Shown here piece by piece: positions 11,650 through 23,979 of a DNA stretch of 64,000 nt; the stretch's first letter is position 1; the number at the start of each line of letters is the position of its first letter. Below the pieces are notes generated by a model. The model was not told the DNA's origin. It was given only the letters and a program-made list of their open reading frames with translations, and did no database searches. Made by a program: the position numbers and the translations under genes. Source of the stretch: Ochotona curzoniae (Eukaryota > Chordata > Mammalia > Lagomorpha > Ochotonidae); NCBI RefSeq assembly GCF_017591425.1, contig NW_024465423.1, positions 153,804 to 217,803 on the forward strand, in the 5' to 3' direction.

Positions 11650-14600
11650 CAGTGCTATTTTTTTATTGTATTTTTGACAATCTTTACATAGCTAATTAGG
11701 GTAAAAAGTGCTGAAAAAGACTATTATTTTCATATTGATTGTTTCCTTCATGTTTCTGAGGTAAACGGAGTTTTAAGGGAGAAGCCCCAAGTGTTCTCCC
11801 AACCACCCCAGGTCCCAGATGTGGAGCATGCGCTGAGATTCTTGCTTGAGTGAATGTGAATGTTCACTGGTTATGAATCACTGCCAATCTCACCACTCCA
11901 AGCACGATGAGGTCCTCGAAGAATCCACTGATTGACACAATCCATCTTAGAGTCTCTGTTTGCCCAATATTTTGCTACCAAAGTTTAGCTGAGGTAGTTG
12001 ATTGACTTGTTGTAGCTTCTGTCTTTTCTTGGTTAAGGTTCCGAGTCCAGCAGTTCCATTGGGGAGATCTCAAAAACAACTTTGAGGTGTTCCCAGGTTC
12101 TTTTATACACTAGCAAGTACAGGGCCTGGCACAGTCCATTGCCCCATTCAGCTGGTGGTTGCAATTGCTGGGTTGGTTCTGTTACGAGCCCCGACTTCCA
12201 CTGGAACCAACGGGTGTGGCAATCCAGCCTGTTTCTGCCTAGCATATACCCAGCCCTGACATTCACCAGTGGGAGCTGCAGCCCCATTGGAGCGACCCAC
12301 AATAACTCCCACCAGGCCTGTCCCCTACCCTGGTATGCCAGTATGTAGCAGACTAGTCCAGTCGGCCCCACATCCCATTTGGCTCTGATATATGTCAATG
12401 GGTATTAATGTTTAGTTCCATCTAACCAGCTCCACTATGCAGTCCACACAGATGATGTTGGGTGTCTCTCTGTCTAGCTACCCCATCCCCTGTCCTAGTT
12501 TTCATGTCCTTCTGTGGAAGTTTTAACTCAAGAGGGGGATCCCACTATTTCCTTTCTAGGCCTCGCCTACTTCCGGATTATGCACTCTCTGGGTGTTTCT
12601 GTGGTTTGACTTCATAGAATTATCCCCCAGCTTCTGACAGCTGATGCTGTGGCCAAGCCTAAACATCCCTCACCCACTCTAATTTTGTTTGCACCAGTAG
12701 AAATAATCCGCCCATCCTGGCTTTTCCCTGATCTGCTTGCACATGAGGCACACAGGTGTTGTAGCCTTATTTAGTCAGGTCTGCGCCCTTCCCACCTCAT
12801 GCTCTGCATAAGGAGTGGCTGTGCAGCAAGGGAAACACCCCCCAAATTCCCCCTGCTCACTCTGCCCCTTACCTTCCTGGTTCTCACGCTTGCTGTATGG
12901 GCACTGCAGTCACATTTGGTATAGGCAACCTCACGTTGGTATTCCGTATTGTGCACTGGTCTTTGTCGCAACCAAACCTCGCTCGACCCACACTGTTCTG
13001 TTGCCTGAATTTGCCAGTGGATGACATGGACAGATTCAGCCTGGTCTTCCCCTGACCCCTGCCAATTGTATGCCAGTGGGTAACTTTCCATGGCCTGTTC
13101 TGGGCTGTTTCCTATCATGTTTCTTGCACTTACCTGCCAGGCTTGTGTCCTGCCAGAGGAGTTTCTCAGGCTCCTTCATTAGAACCTCTCCCAGTGCCAG
13201 GTTTCACGCTTACCAGTGGGTCCATGAGCCAGCCCTATTCAGTCTACCTCCTGTCCCAGCAGGAACAGTGGCTTTTGTTGACTGGCCTTCAACCCAAACT
13301 GGTCCTTGCTATAGGATGTTTCAACCCAGCCATGGTATGTCCATACCCACATACAGCTCACACATGGCTCAGTAGGGGTTTGAGGTCTTGCCTAGTCCAT
13401 CGCACATCTGTCCCAGTCCTCCAGGACACCAGAGGGTGTTGGTGTCTGGCCCGGTTTGGTGCATTCCATCCCAGTCCACACTTCTGTCAAGGGAGACTAC
13501 AACTGTATTCTGATCAGAATGCAGCCCCCATTCCATCCAATGAGCTCCCTGGTGGGAACCTCAACCCAGTTAGGGTGTTCCCTTTGCTCCCCATCTGGGT
13601 CTGTTCCCAGCCATAGATGGCATGCATGCCAGTGGTTGCTCTGACTCAGCATGGCTCTGTCCCCAACCTGCCCGGCCTCTGCCTTAGACACTGTGGCTTG
13701 GCGTCCATGGCTCACGCAGATCTCTCAGTGCAAGATCCTAGCTCAGCTTGACCTGTGCTTCCTCCTGGTCTCTAGTTTCACTTGTGGGCTAAGGTTGGCT
13801 TAGTACTGCCCGGTATACCCTATTCTATTAGCAATTGACACAGTACGCAACTGTTGGAGCTACTTTGCCCAGCTTGCCCAGCTTGTCTTAACCCCCAGGT
13901 CTGGACCACATATTCACCAGCAGGAGCTATGACTCGCCAGGGGAGTTTCTCAAGTTCGTCAATTTGATCCACTCCCAGACCCAGTTCTCATATGTGCTGT
14001 TGGGTTTTATGCCAGTGCCCAGTGAAGTCTAGCCTTCCATTTGGTCTTGTATGAGCTGGTGAATGTTGCAGCCCGGCCTGCCACACATCCCATTCAGGAT
14101 GTACATCTGGGTGCTGCTGCACTGACCAGTCCAGACTGTTGCCAGTTGCTTTACGTGTGAGTGATGGCATGCTCCTGGGTCACATCTACCTCAGTCCATC
14201 ATCATACTAGCTCTTGAGCTCAACAGTGGGGCTAGAACTTGCACAGGGTTTGTCCCACATGTTCCCCACAGAATCTACCCCCAGATACGGTTCTCAAGTG
14301 CTAGTTAATGTCATGGTCATGCATAATGTGACCCATTTCTTGAAACATCATCATGTCAGGTATAGGATATGAGCTTGTTGGACAAGCCCTGAGCACTAGC
14401 TTTTGCAAGGGTTGGTGTTTGGCGGTCAACATTGTCATTGGGAATCTTTAGAATAGATTCATATACCGTAAGCAAAGTGGGTTTCAATGGGAGCTACCTA
14501 ACCAGTGATTGAAAGAACCAAATCCTCAGAGTTACCGGTATGGCGGTCAGCAGGCAGAGCCTAGCGCCAAATGGCTTGCTTTCTGACTGGGGACAGCTGA

Positions 14601-14950
14601 CCACATGCATGTTGTGGCTGGCATCTGGGATCCGGGCATGAGACGCCCTGGCCTGAGACCCCCCAGCAGTTGGGAGGCTGCTAGAATTTTAAACCCCGAA
14701 GTCCAAGGTTGCACCCTTCCCAATCCCATCCACCACTCAATGAGGGTTACAGTGGGTGTCCCCAGATCCCTGGTCCCAGGCCCGCACAGCCCCAGAGACT
14801 TCCCCTTCAGTGTACTCATCCTGAAGGGAGCAGCCCCTGGAGCCCAGGCAGGCCCAGGGCCAGCTTACCACGTGCATGTGGTGGCTGGCATCTGGGATCC
14901 TGGCATGAGACGCCCTGGCCTGAGACACCCCCAACCGTTACTTTCTTATA
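11650..14950 (-). repeat. Composite lineage repeat of about 3.3 kb with internal repetition (left arm)
   Basis: This is a GC-balanced, gene-free block oriented on the minus strand and ending in an A-rich 'caataaaaaaa' tail near 11,660. A diverged second copy lies at 52,790-54,355. The interior repeats its own words at many sites (cactggcata, ccagtggg, gagaaactcc-ctggc). Near its 5' side a unit of about 75 bp occurs twice, about 275 bp apart (14,590-14,665 and 14,860-14,935). All ORFs here (for example 13,143-13,616) are incidental. I do not recognise the family. The A-rich end suggests a non-LTR retroelement with a VNTR-like body. Confidence 0.7.
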
Positions 14951-16589
14951 ACTTCCTTCTGAGTTGTAAAATGCCATTTTGCCCGTTACTCCAAGGAACT
15001 CCAGATATCACTTAACGTTTGTGGATCAGACTGTCTATAAAAAGGAGAATTTCATATTCTTCCTTTCCAATATGTATCCCTTGAGTTTTCCTTTCTTGTC
15101 TAATCACTTTTTACTAAACTTTCAAGGATGAGATATAGCAGAATAAGCCAGAACAGAGAGCCCTTTCTGAATTTTTGAGTGTGGCTCCAGCTTTTGCCAG
15201 TTCAATGTTTGCTGTTTGTAGATGCATCTTAGTTGCTTTGATTTATCTTCCTTTGTCACATTCACATATGCTGCTGGCCATGAAGGTATCAGCTTTTCTT
15301 GAAATGATTTCAGCTTTAAACCTTTCACTGACCTGTATAGCCTGTATCAACTCTGCTTTCTTGGGATAATTTTCATTTCATTTGGATGATGTATTTGACA
15401 AATAGTTTGTTTCTATCAAGTAGTATCTTGGTGGGAGTTCTAAACAGATGCTCATAAGCACAAACATTTGTGCAAGGTTATTTAATTTTCTGTCTTCCAT
15501 TTTTCTCAGGTTTTATAATTAACAGTATCAGAAACAGTCTGCACGGATTTGCTCACTTTCAAGATTTTCTTGTTAATGACTTACAAAGATTTGGATTAAT
15601 TATTTCTTTTTTTGGAAGAATAAGAAATAGTAATACCTGAAACTTGGCTTTTGTGAAATGTTATTTGTTAGATGCTAAATCACAATGAAACACCAAAGCT
15701 AAAAAGACTAGAATGATATCAAAACCAAGTTTATTGAGATCTACTCCTAAGTGAGGCTCATTGGTTTGCGAGGAAACTGATGTTCATAGGCCACCAAATT
15801 TGCACCTGAACTAAACCACACACTTCTTAAGCAGTGCTGCCAATGTGGCTTGATCCATTTTAATGAGTGGCAACTTCTGGTGCCACCTAGGAGCTTTTCC
15901 CCTACCTCAGGTCCTCTGGGCTAACAGTATTAATGATCCAATTTTAACCTGTTTAGTAACATAGTATTATTCTATATATTCATTCTTAACTTCACTGACT
16001 TACTTAGTTAAATGATATTTGTCAATAAATTAATTTTTCTAAATTTTTGAAGCCTTGACTTTAAATGCTCCTATTGACAAATAACTGATTTTGCTGTGAT
16101 AGTCTCAATTGTAAAACCTGCCCTTTTATCAATAATTCTACCAACAATTCTACTAAGGTGTTTGCTATCCATTCTGTGGTTCCATGGCCTGTTAGTATAC
16201 ACATTTCTTTGTTTATTTCAAGTAAACCTCCTATTGCTTTTTCATTAAATGCTGTACACTATGTTCTCAAATGTGTTTATGGCATGTTGACTTATGTTAT
16301 CACTTGCCCTCTAGTAATTTTCAGCAGGATTCATGCTTGATTGTGTCCTAGACGTCCATTGGTAGATCGTTTACCAAGTAGGTGGCATTTTTCAACTTGT
16401 GAGTGATTGATATGCATTTGCCTCTTAACATATTTGATACACCAAAAACCTGAGATATTGTGTAGAATCACATTCAAATTTTCTTTTGGACTTAGCATAT
16501 TTCCCTTTAAATGTTCTTAGTAATCAACTGTAATGTGTATGTTGTTTAATCATTACTAGCCTGCACTTATACTGTTTGATAATTTGTTA
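14951..16589 (-). mobile_element. Ancient L1 ORF2 sequence at the inner end of the left arm
   Basis: Read on the minus strand, the mirror segment near 30,840-31,150 shows decayed L1 reverse-transcriptase text, including 'gtgattagacaag', 'gggatacatattgg' and 'aaggaag' followed by a damaged catalytic region. The part at 15,600-16,589 is AT-rich and only loosely L1-like. No frame is open. The palindrome arm ends at 16,589. Confidence 0.6.
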
Positions 16590-17371
16590 AACTCCATCTG
16601 TTTGCTAGCACAATTTCATCCAAGCAAGATACTGATTTTTTTCTAACACAGAGACTTAATTCTGTATGTTTTCATTAATCATAAAGTAATCCTTTCTAAA
16701 TGTTTTCAGGTATTTCTGTAAATCATCTTCACAGTTTTCTTTTCAAGTCTTGTAGTTATTGTGATGTGGATAGGATCTGTGTGCTATTCTGTGACAGGTT
16801 TCCTGTGTTCTGGGTTGATCTTATTGGCTCTACAATCTCCCTGTGCTCTGTAACTCTCCTCTGCACATCTGGAATAACTGTACCCTCAGGGAAGAGTCAC
16901 AGCAATGTCACCCAGATAAAGGAGATCTGACTTACACTGCAGGAAATAGGGATCCCCCGGTGGCACCCATGTTCTGCACACTGTATCTCCTCTATAGGAT
17001 GCAGGAAAAAAAAAAAAAACTAGCATAAGAATGCCTTCAATGAAGGATGTTCTCACCACATCCTCCTACCTCAGAGTCAGGCTGAATCACTTTGCGCCAC
17101 AATCCCTATATATTCAGGTGTTAAACCACATAGATAAACTGTGTACTCCTGAATACATGCACGTATCCTTCCATGATACCCATACATTTGAAATCATGAA
17201 ATGCGAATGGAAACACAACTGTGAAAACAGGTTCTCTAGATATTAGGGTGATGAAATTATTTCAAAAAAAAAGATTAACTAAGTTCTTACTCCTATTTAC
17301 AATGTCTATCATATTAAAATTGAACAGCAACGGGAATAAACCATGATGAATTATTTGCTATATTGGTAAAG
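16590..17371. other. Unassigned spacer DNA
   Basis: First 0.8 kb of the unique spacer, with no counterpart on the other side. No repeat family or convincing ORF was recognised. The 76-codon ORF at 16,700-16,930 has no motif. Confidence 0.5.
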
Positions 17372-17377
17372 CCTAAA

Positions 17378-17836
17378 TGTCAAGTCCAGCAGAACAGTCA
17401 ACATGGGTCACAACCACCTAGGAGAGATTGGGGGACAAGAGACACGAAGAATGGACAGCAAGACAGGATGTCTGATCAAGCTGTCAGTTTATTGATTTTA
17501 GTTGAGGGTTTTTATACTTTTCAGTAACTAAGGCTCAGGGATGAAAGGAGAAACTAGGACACAAGTCATGGTCTCCAGACCAATTGTTCTTGGGCAGCCT
17601 CCATATCCACAATAGTAACCAGCATATCAACAATAGCATAGGTAATCAGTAACACGATGTCGACAGGTACAGCATAAATGACATCCTAAAACAGTTGCTA
17701 GAAACAATTGAAGCTAAGCGTGTGATTAGTTTCATAACTTCTTTCCCAAGCATCTAGCCAGCTGGGGGTTTTCCACTGGCCCATAGTTCTATATTCAAAA
17801 TGGCTTCAGTGTAGCTATAGTACACGGCTCCTGACA
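17378..17836 (-). repeat. ERV-A 3' LTR
   Basis: 459 bp, with terminal TG...CA (TGTCAGG start on the minus strand). The minus strand carries a TATA-like box and an AATAAA signal in the same order as the copy at 63,503-63,997. A purine-rich tract (agagggggaga) lies immediately upstream on the minus strand, at 17,837-17,850. Confidence 0.93.
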
Positions 17837-20800
17837 TCTCCCCCTCTTTGCTATATATCAATGAAAGCAGCAAAAAAAAAAGGTTCGTTGAGGCAAGATA
17901 AGCACTGCCTGTCTCAGGTTCATTCTGAGGGACCCTCAACTCTTACCCGTCTCTGGGCAGCCCTGCCAGTCTTCCACGGCTCCCTGTCTTAGGTTGGCGG
18001 GGTATCACAAAGATGCCCGTCATTGGCTAAATGCGTACCTGGGAAAGGCCATGCCTCATTATATTAGATGAACCTCTTTGAAGACTGGAGCCACACGGCA
18101 TGATGGGAGGGGGGTTATCACTTGGGGAGCCTGAGCCATTGCAGCAACCGTCAAGGTTTTTAAGGCCGTAACCTCGCTGCATTTCTTGAACATGCAAGCT
18201 GCCAGCTTAATGCCATTTAGAATAACTTTCCCCGACATGGGCAGAACTCAGGTATTATTTACTTTAATTATACTGGTTGCTAACTGACTGATGAAATTTA
18301 GGAAGGTGTTAGACCATTGTCCCCAGACGTATTGATTGATTTTTATCACTCTCCCCAAAATATTGTGAACTTATACTGGGGTGATACATATATGATGGTA
18401 TATTGGTGAGCAGCTGGCTGGTGAGATTCAAGAAGACATACTTAACAATGTACAAGTATTGTTGAAAATACTAACATTCCAGAATTTTATAGTGCTAAGA
18501 TGTTACATGTATATAAAACAGTTTTATCAGGAACCAGAGACCCTAACTGCCTATCATCCCATCTGACTCCAACATTTTCAAACAGAAATGAACCCCAACT
18601 GTTTTCAGGGAGAAAGGGCTTTGTCATCTGTTCTTAGCTACTTCCTGCTGAGAGGGGGCGCCGTTGGGTAACAGCAGCTGTAGGGGGTCCATTTTGTGTT
18701 TCCTGATAGAAGGCAGAAGTCATCAGGTGTTTGGTGTACATCCTGACACTTGAAAAGTTTCTCTGTGTTGAAGTCTAAATAGCAAAACATAACATAGTTA
18801 TAACTCTTCCCAGCCTAGCATGCTGTGAGTTTATTTAGTAGTTTGACTATTTGAACATCAGTACTTAGATGTAAAAGAATTGTTAGGTTTCAACTTTTGT
18901 CAGAATGACTATTAATTTAAGACTATGGACTAGATTTATATTTGTCTAAATTAACTTCTTTAAGTCTCAAATTTTGGAACATACTCAATAAGCTCAATGG
19001 AACACATGAAACTTCTGAGCTGCAAAACATTGCTAAACTAGATCAATAAGAAGGCACAGTAACAATGCAAGTATTAGCATACAGCATCAGGATATAAGCC
19101 CATCACAGGACAGTTAAATGCAAGCTGACTTCTTAGAGCAAAAGAGTTAAATATTCAAACATAATCAAAACTGAGATGATAAATCTTTATGCTAAAATAC
19201 AGCAAGGTATACTGTTAACTCTACTATGACTCTGAATATACAGCTTCTGCATTGGAAGATAGTGTACACAGTGACTCTAGTGGATTTAACAAATTAGCAC
19301 TCTTATGTGTGATGTCAGTGATCACCTGAGGTTCCAGACAAATGGTGTTTAGGCTGTGGAAGCCTCTTGAATCCACAACAACCCCATTAGACAAGACCAC
19401 ACACAAAGTGGAAGTTCTCTCCTCCATTGAGAGAATAGCACAACCGTCCTTGATGGTTGCTTCTTTGCACTCGGGTGTGGACCAATGAGGTCCTTCATGG
19501 AGGGGGACACTCTTAGAAGCAGTGTCCTGGCATTCCACACCTGATATGCTTGTTCTCTTGCTGGATCTCCTGTCAGACCAGAATACCTTTTGGGCTGATT
19601 CTGAGGCCACTGAGTGCTACTCAAAATTGTCAGTCTATGAGTCTGCTGTAAGAGATGCTTCCCATGTTAGCATTTTAACATTCTCTGAGACCTGACTTAT
19701 CATTAAACACTTACATACATATACCCATATGTTTTCCATTTAACTTATGTGGATTTGGGCTCCCATGGCCAGTCTTCAAACTGTACCTTAGCAGTAAATG
19801 CATTTGAAATCATGTTAAACTATTGAGCTGAACAGATCTCGTAGGTCCTGAGAAAACAAAATTGGACATGACTCTCTAAGAGCCTAATTTTGCATTATTT
19901 TTTAAAGATTTAGCTTAGCAATTCTCATTCGTAAACATGCACATACATATAAGGTAACACACATGAAACAACAGCTTTTAAGAGCTACTTGAGAATTTTC
20001 TTAAGTATGTTAAGATTACCAATTGTTTAGGATTACATTTTGCTCTTAGTAGTCTGAATAAACCTTACCTATAGTTTACTATTAAACTTTAGCTTTAATG
20101 GATACAATAGGTCTGCTGGAATCCTAGAAAACAAAGTGTGTATGTTTGGCACTGTGATATGACCTGTAGGATTTTACACACTCTTGTACTTTTTAGAGCT
20201 AGCCTTCCTGGCAGGATTGTTTCTAGTCCTGGCTCCCCACTGGCAAGGTTTTCCAATGTCTTTTCTGCAATTCCTCCTACCCCCTCAAATTTTTATTATT
20301 TTATTTATTTATTAGAAATCCCAGAACCAGAAGAGTTAAGTATATTAATTTTGCTAAGAGGCCTTAAAGTATTTGATCAAAGATTTCTCATTGTAATAAC
20401 CACCCATTTAATCAGACTGATTCAAACAGCAACAGATCAAATTTTTTTTCACTTATAAATGATCACCCAAACATTTTAAACAGAGTTTGTTTTTTTTTTT
20501 TTTTTAAATCATGAGAATTTAACAAAGACAATGTACAGAACCCAAGGGATTACTTAACTGAAAGACAAAATGTATATTTCCTTAGTCAATCACCAAAAGG
20601 GAAATATAACCTTAAACACAGGAATTAGTGCATAAAATCATCCCATAACTTTTTTAGAACTTTAACAAATTCAAAAGTTGGAATAAGAATAGAGCTTACT
20701 GACGCTGGATAGTCAATTGATAAATTCACCAATTAAACAGAGACTACCTAAAGTTCAGTGTTTTGATTTTTTAACAGCTTTCAAAATTGGAAATATTTTT

Positions 20801-22478
20801 ATTTTTAGATATTTACTAGCATTTTTATGTATGTACACTTCAAAAACTTTTTGAATGCAGATATCAATTCTAACATCAGCATATAGTAGGTATTAATGTT
20901 AAAAACTTAAACAATGTTGTAATAGTATCTTTAAAATTATGGCCAATTATATGTAAAGTTTACAAGATTTATTCCTCAACTTTTCTTAAGACATTTTCTT
21001 AATAAAAGCATACTAACTTTTAAATACAATGTTTAAACAATATTAACCATTTCTCCAAATTCATGGAAACATATTTTAGCACAAATCCACTTTAAAACCA
21101 GGAAAGAGAAGTTTTTTCAAACAATCTTCTTATAGCTGATTTGATTTTTTTTTTTTTTAATGAAGGCAGATAAGAATTGCCACAACTGGGACAAACTCCC
21201 AAATTCTTCAAAGTGCAGACTCCAGGCATGCTCCTTCCTTGTTTTATGGCTGATGGGCCTGGAGCTTTTCTTAAGCTTCTGTTTTATTGAAGTTAAAAGA
21301 GCTGAAAAAACTTCAGTTTGGCTGTTGTCTTAAGAAACTACTTGAAATTCACTGAAGTTAGTTAATAAGTTTAGTTATTAGTAAGATGAAAATAACTTAA
21401 AAGGAGATTTAAAATACTGTTGTTTTTCACAAAGAATCAGACTTCAGTTCCATTGTTTTAAAGGCAAACATTCAGAAAATATACACATTTTGAGTAATCT
21501 TACTATACATCTTTAAAGAATTCATTGTTCTCCTGCAAGGCAAAATCTCACATACTTCCTTGTAAATAAGAACACAAGTAATTTACAATGTGAATCAATT
21601 TTATGAATAGGAAACATCTCAACTAATGAGCATAAATGCTTACCTACTTTAATAGCATATATGATGCAACAAATTTAGCATATTTTTCTAATATTGCGAG
21701 ATTATAATCCCAAATTATTTTAAATGACACATTATTCAAATTTTGTCTCAATCTTTGAGAGTTCCAGGGATCCTACTAGAACCCTCAAATTTATGAGACT
21801 TGGTTTAGAACTATAAGAATTTAGAGGTCTAAATGAGTTAAACAAAAAGCACCTTTAGCATTTAACTGAACATGTTGAGTAGTGTATGTTAGACTTAATC
21901 AATGCAAGGACAACACTGTAAGTTGAAGACCAAACAGCAAGAAAGTGACACACAAACCTTTCCCCAGTGGAAGTGGGGAATCTGGTCTGGCCAGGTTCTG
22001 TTAAATTTGTTAAACCTCTCTAAAAGTATTTACCAGGAGGGAAAAAGATGGTCCATCCCATCTCATCTGTCAGTCAGTCACACATGCACCAAATTCAGAA
22101 CAAGAACAAAAACTTAACAATTAAAGACAAAGACACAACGGAGGAAGAGTATTAAAACAAAATTTAGTTTTTCTCCAGACAAAAAGAACACCAACAATAT
22201 TTACAAAACAAACATAAACACAAACACCAAACATGTCAGAACAGAGGCACATAGCTATCAAATCTTTTGCAACTTCTAACATCTTCTTTGAAATACTTTC
22301 ACCTGGAGATATTTTGAAAAAAAAAGCACACATAATTCATCTCATGCTTTAGGTTAATTTAACAGTGGATTTGGACCACTCTATATCAGATTACTTTCGT
22401 TAAATCAAGTTACAGAACATATTTTTTTCTTTCTTTTTCTTCTTCTTCTTCTTCTTCTTCTTCTTCTTTTTTTTTAAG
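17837..22478 (-). other. ERV-A interior, T-rich in the sense direction and without recognisable viral genes
   Basis: About 4.6 kb. The first 220 bp next to the 3' LTR (17,837-18,060) match the 3' untranslated region of ERV-B. The rest shows no protease, reverse transcriptase, integrase or transmembrane motifs in any minus frame. The longest minus ORF, 19,224-19,610 (128 codons, Ser/Thr/Glu-rich), was not recognised. The sense strand is strikingly T-rich between about 19,700 and 22,300. Small T-runs lie at 20,490, 21,145 and 22,470. Whether this is captured host DNA or decayed viral sequence cannot be decided from the window alone. Confidence 0.6.
22427..22478. repeat. (TTC)n/(GAA)n run inside ERV-A
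   Basis: A TTC trinucleotide run next to a T tract. On the sense (minus) strand it appends a long run of lysine codons to the gag remnant and marks where recognisable gag sequence stops. Confidence 0.9.
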
Positions 22479-22642
22479 TAAACCTTAAATGACTTATATA
22501 GAACCTTCCTGGGGATACCAACAACATCCAAAAAGGTTTTGAGGTCTTTTTTAATCACCCAAATTACTCGTGTCTTGAATAAGTCTATAGGACTGATAAA
22601 ACCTTGCAAGAATAATTTTTGCTGTGATAATGCTTGTCCCAT
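22479..22642 (-). pseudogene. gag: ERV-A gag: matrix N-terminus only
   Basis: The minus-strand ORF opens with MGQALSQQ, a Met-Gly start with a downstream Ser as required for N-myristoylation, followed by a short hydrophobic and basic stretch typical of a betaretroviral matrix N-terminus. Gag is the structural polyprotein, and matrix directs it to membranes. Only about 54 codons remain before the sequence runs into the GAA repeat, so no capsid or nucleocapsid is present. A splice-donor-like AAGGTAAGA overlaps the start codon region on the minus strand. Short length limits certainty, but the position just downstream of the LTR and primer site fits gag. Confidence 0.7.
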
Positions 22643-22796
22643 CTTACCTTAACTCCATAATATTTGCTCCACTAATTTCCCCAAGCACAACTTCCGGCGG
22701 GTCAACCGTAAAACTGCTCACCCACTGTTCTATTCAACACCACTTTGAAAGGCCTCTCCTTTTGCGTGGCGATCTCCCTGTCGGTGGTCTGCACAC

Positions 22797-22814
22797 CAGC
22801 CACGTTGGGCGCCA
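22797..22814 (-). other. ERV-A primer binding site, tRNA-Lys type
   Basis: On the minus strand, three bases after the 5' LTR, the sequence reads TGGCGCCCAACGTGG. This matches the established tRNA-Lys(1,2) primer site used by many betaretroviruses for 15 bases and then diverges. Confidence 0.88.
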
Positions 22815-22817
22815 AAT

Positions 22818-23277
22818 TGTCCTGTCCAGCAGGGACAGTCAACCTGGGTCACAACCACCTAGGAGAGATTGGGGGACAAGAGACACAAAGAATGGACAGC
22901 AAGACAGGATGTCTGATCAATCTGTCAGTTTATTGATTTTAGTTGAGGGTTTTTATACTTTTCAGTAACTAAGGCTCAGGGATGAAAGGAGAAACTAGGA
23001 CACAAGTCATGGTCTCCAGACCAATTGTTCTTGGGCAGCCACCATATCCACAATAGTAACCAGCATATCAACAATAGCATAGGTAATCAGTAACACGATG
23101 TCGACAGGTACAGCATAAATGACATTCTAAAACAGTTGCTAGAAACAATTGAAGCTAAGCGTGTGATTAGTTTCATAACTTCTTTCCCAAGCATCTAGCC
23201 AGCTGGGGGTTTTCCACTGGCCCATAGTACTGTATACAAAATGGCTTCAGTGTAGCTATTGGACATGGCTCCTGACA
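22818..23277 (-). repeat. ERV-A 5' LTR
   Basis: 460 bp, close match to 17,378-17,836 and to 63,503-63,997. It starts TGTCAGG and ends GGACA on the minus strand. It happens to span the centre of symmetry of the palindrome (about 23,090), which is probably coincidence. Confidence 0.93.
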
Positions 23278-23529
23278 CCTAAACTAGTCACAGTTGCTAT
23301 GGGGAGGTCATTAAAGAGACACTTCAGATTTCTGAAATTATATCCAGCATATTGCAAACCATCTCACCCATATGCATTTATCTAAAAAGCAAAACAACAT
23401 ATGTACCTCCATGTACACAGCACACCAAGTGTAACAGCCAAGATTGGCTTCAAATCATATGTACTCCAAAATAGACGGTAATTCAAAGAGCTCTGTCTTC
23501 GTTCTCTTTCACAACTGAAACATCTTTCA

Positions 23530-23820
23530 TAAGATACGTGGTAGTGTCTCATATGCTCACTGGTTCTAATCCTGGCAACCCTGCTTTGATATAGATTCCT
23601 GCTTGTGGTCTAGGACAGCAGTCAAGGATTGCCCAAGGCCTTGGGACCCTCCACCTGCAAGGAAGAATTGGAAGAGCTTCTGGGTCAGGGTCAGCACAGC
23701 ACTGGCCATTGTGGTCACATCGGAATGAACCATCAGATGGAAGATCTTTCTCTCTGTTTCTCCTCCTCTCTATATATCTGCCTTTCCAATAAAAACAAAT
23801 AAATCTTAAACAAATAAAAA
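23530..23820 (+). mobile_element. tRNA-derived lagomorph SINE, 5' part diverged
   Basis: Plus strand: 'actggttctaatcctggcaa', a body with 'cagcagtcaaggattgccca', a CT-rich stretch and a tail with 'ccaataaaaacaaataaatc'. The first 40-50 bases are poorly preserved or missing. Confidence 0.85.
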
Positions 23821-23946
23821 ATGTACACCTACTGCAACAAGGTGGAGGAATCCACCATGGGGGGAGGGTACAGGGAGGGGTTGGAGGAATCCCAGAGCCT
23901 GTGAAATTCTGTCACATACTGCAATGCAATTAATAAAATAAGAAAA
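23821..23946 (+). mobile_element. L1 3' UTR tail
   Basis: Short 5'-truncated L1 end carrying 'aaggtggaggaatccaccat', a G-rich run and an 'attaataaaataag' tail. It belongs to the same family as the right-arm L1 3' UTR at 48,890-49,010. Confidence 0.85.
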
Positions 23947-23979
23947 ACACACACCTTATCAACAACAAGAAGCACTTAA

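Larger units (their letters stand above)
17372..23283 (-). mobile_element. ERV-A: complete provirus frame with two LTRs and almost no genes
   Basis: Minus-strand LTR element of 5.9 kb: 5' LTR 22,818-23,277, primer binding site 22,797-22,814, gag start at 22,642, a long coding-poor interior, a polypurine tract and 3' LTR 17,378-17,836. It is flanked by a perfect 6-bp target duplication, CCTAAA, at 17,372-17,377 and 23,278-23,283. Six-bp duplications are usual for betaretroviruses. The two LTRs differ at roughly 15 positions in 460 bp by eye, so the insertion is moderately recent. The interior of 17,900-22,400 lacks pro, pol and a recognisable env, so the element is non-autonomous. It shares its LTR and 3' leader (17,837-18,060) with ERV-B at 54-64 kb. 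Confidence 0.93.

Noticed and set aside
13143..13616. 157-codon ORF in the composite repeat
   Set aside because: No motif, and the equivalent region of the diverged copy at 54 kb does not preserve the frame.
19224..19624. 128- and 91-codon minus ORFs inside ERV-A as possible env or accessory genes
   Set aside because: No signal peptide, cleavage site, membrane span or recognisable retroviral motif. Kept only as part of the interior description.
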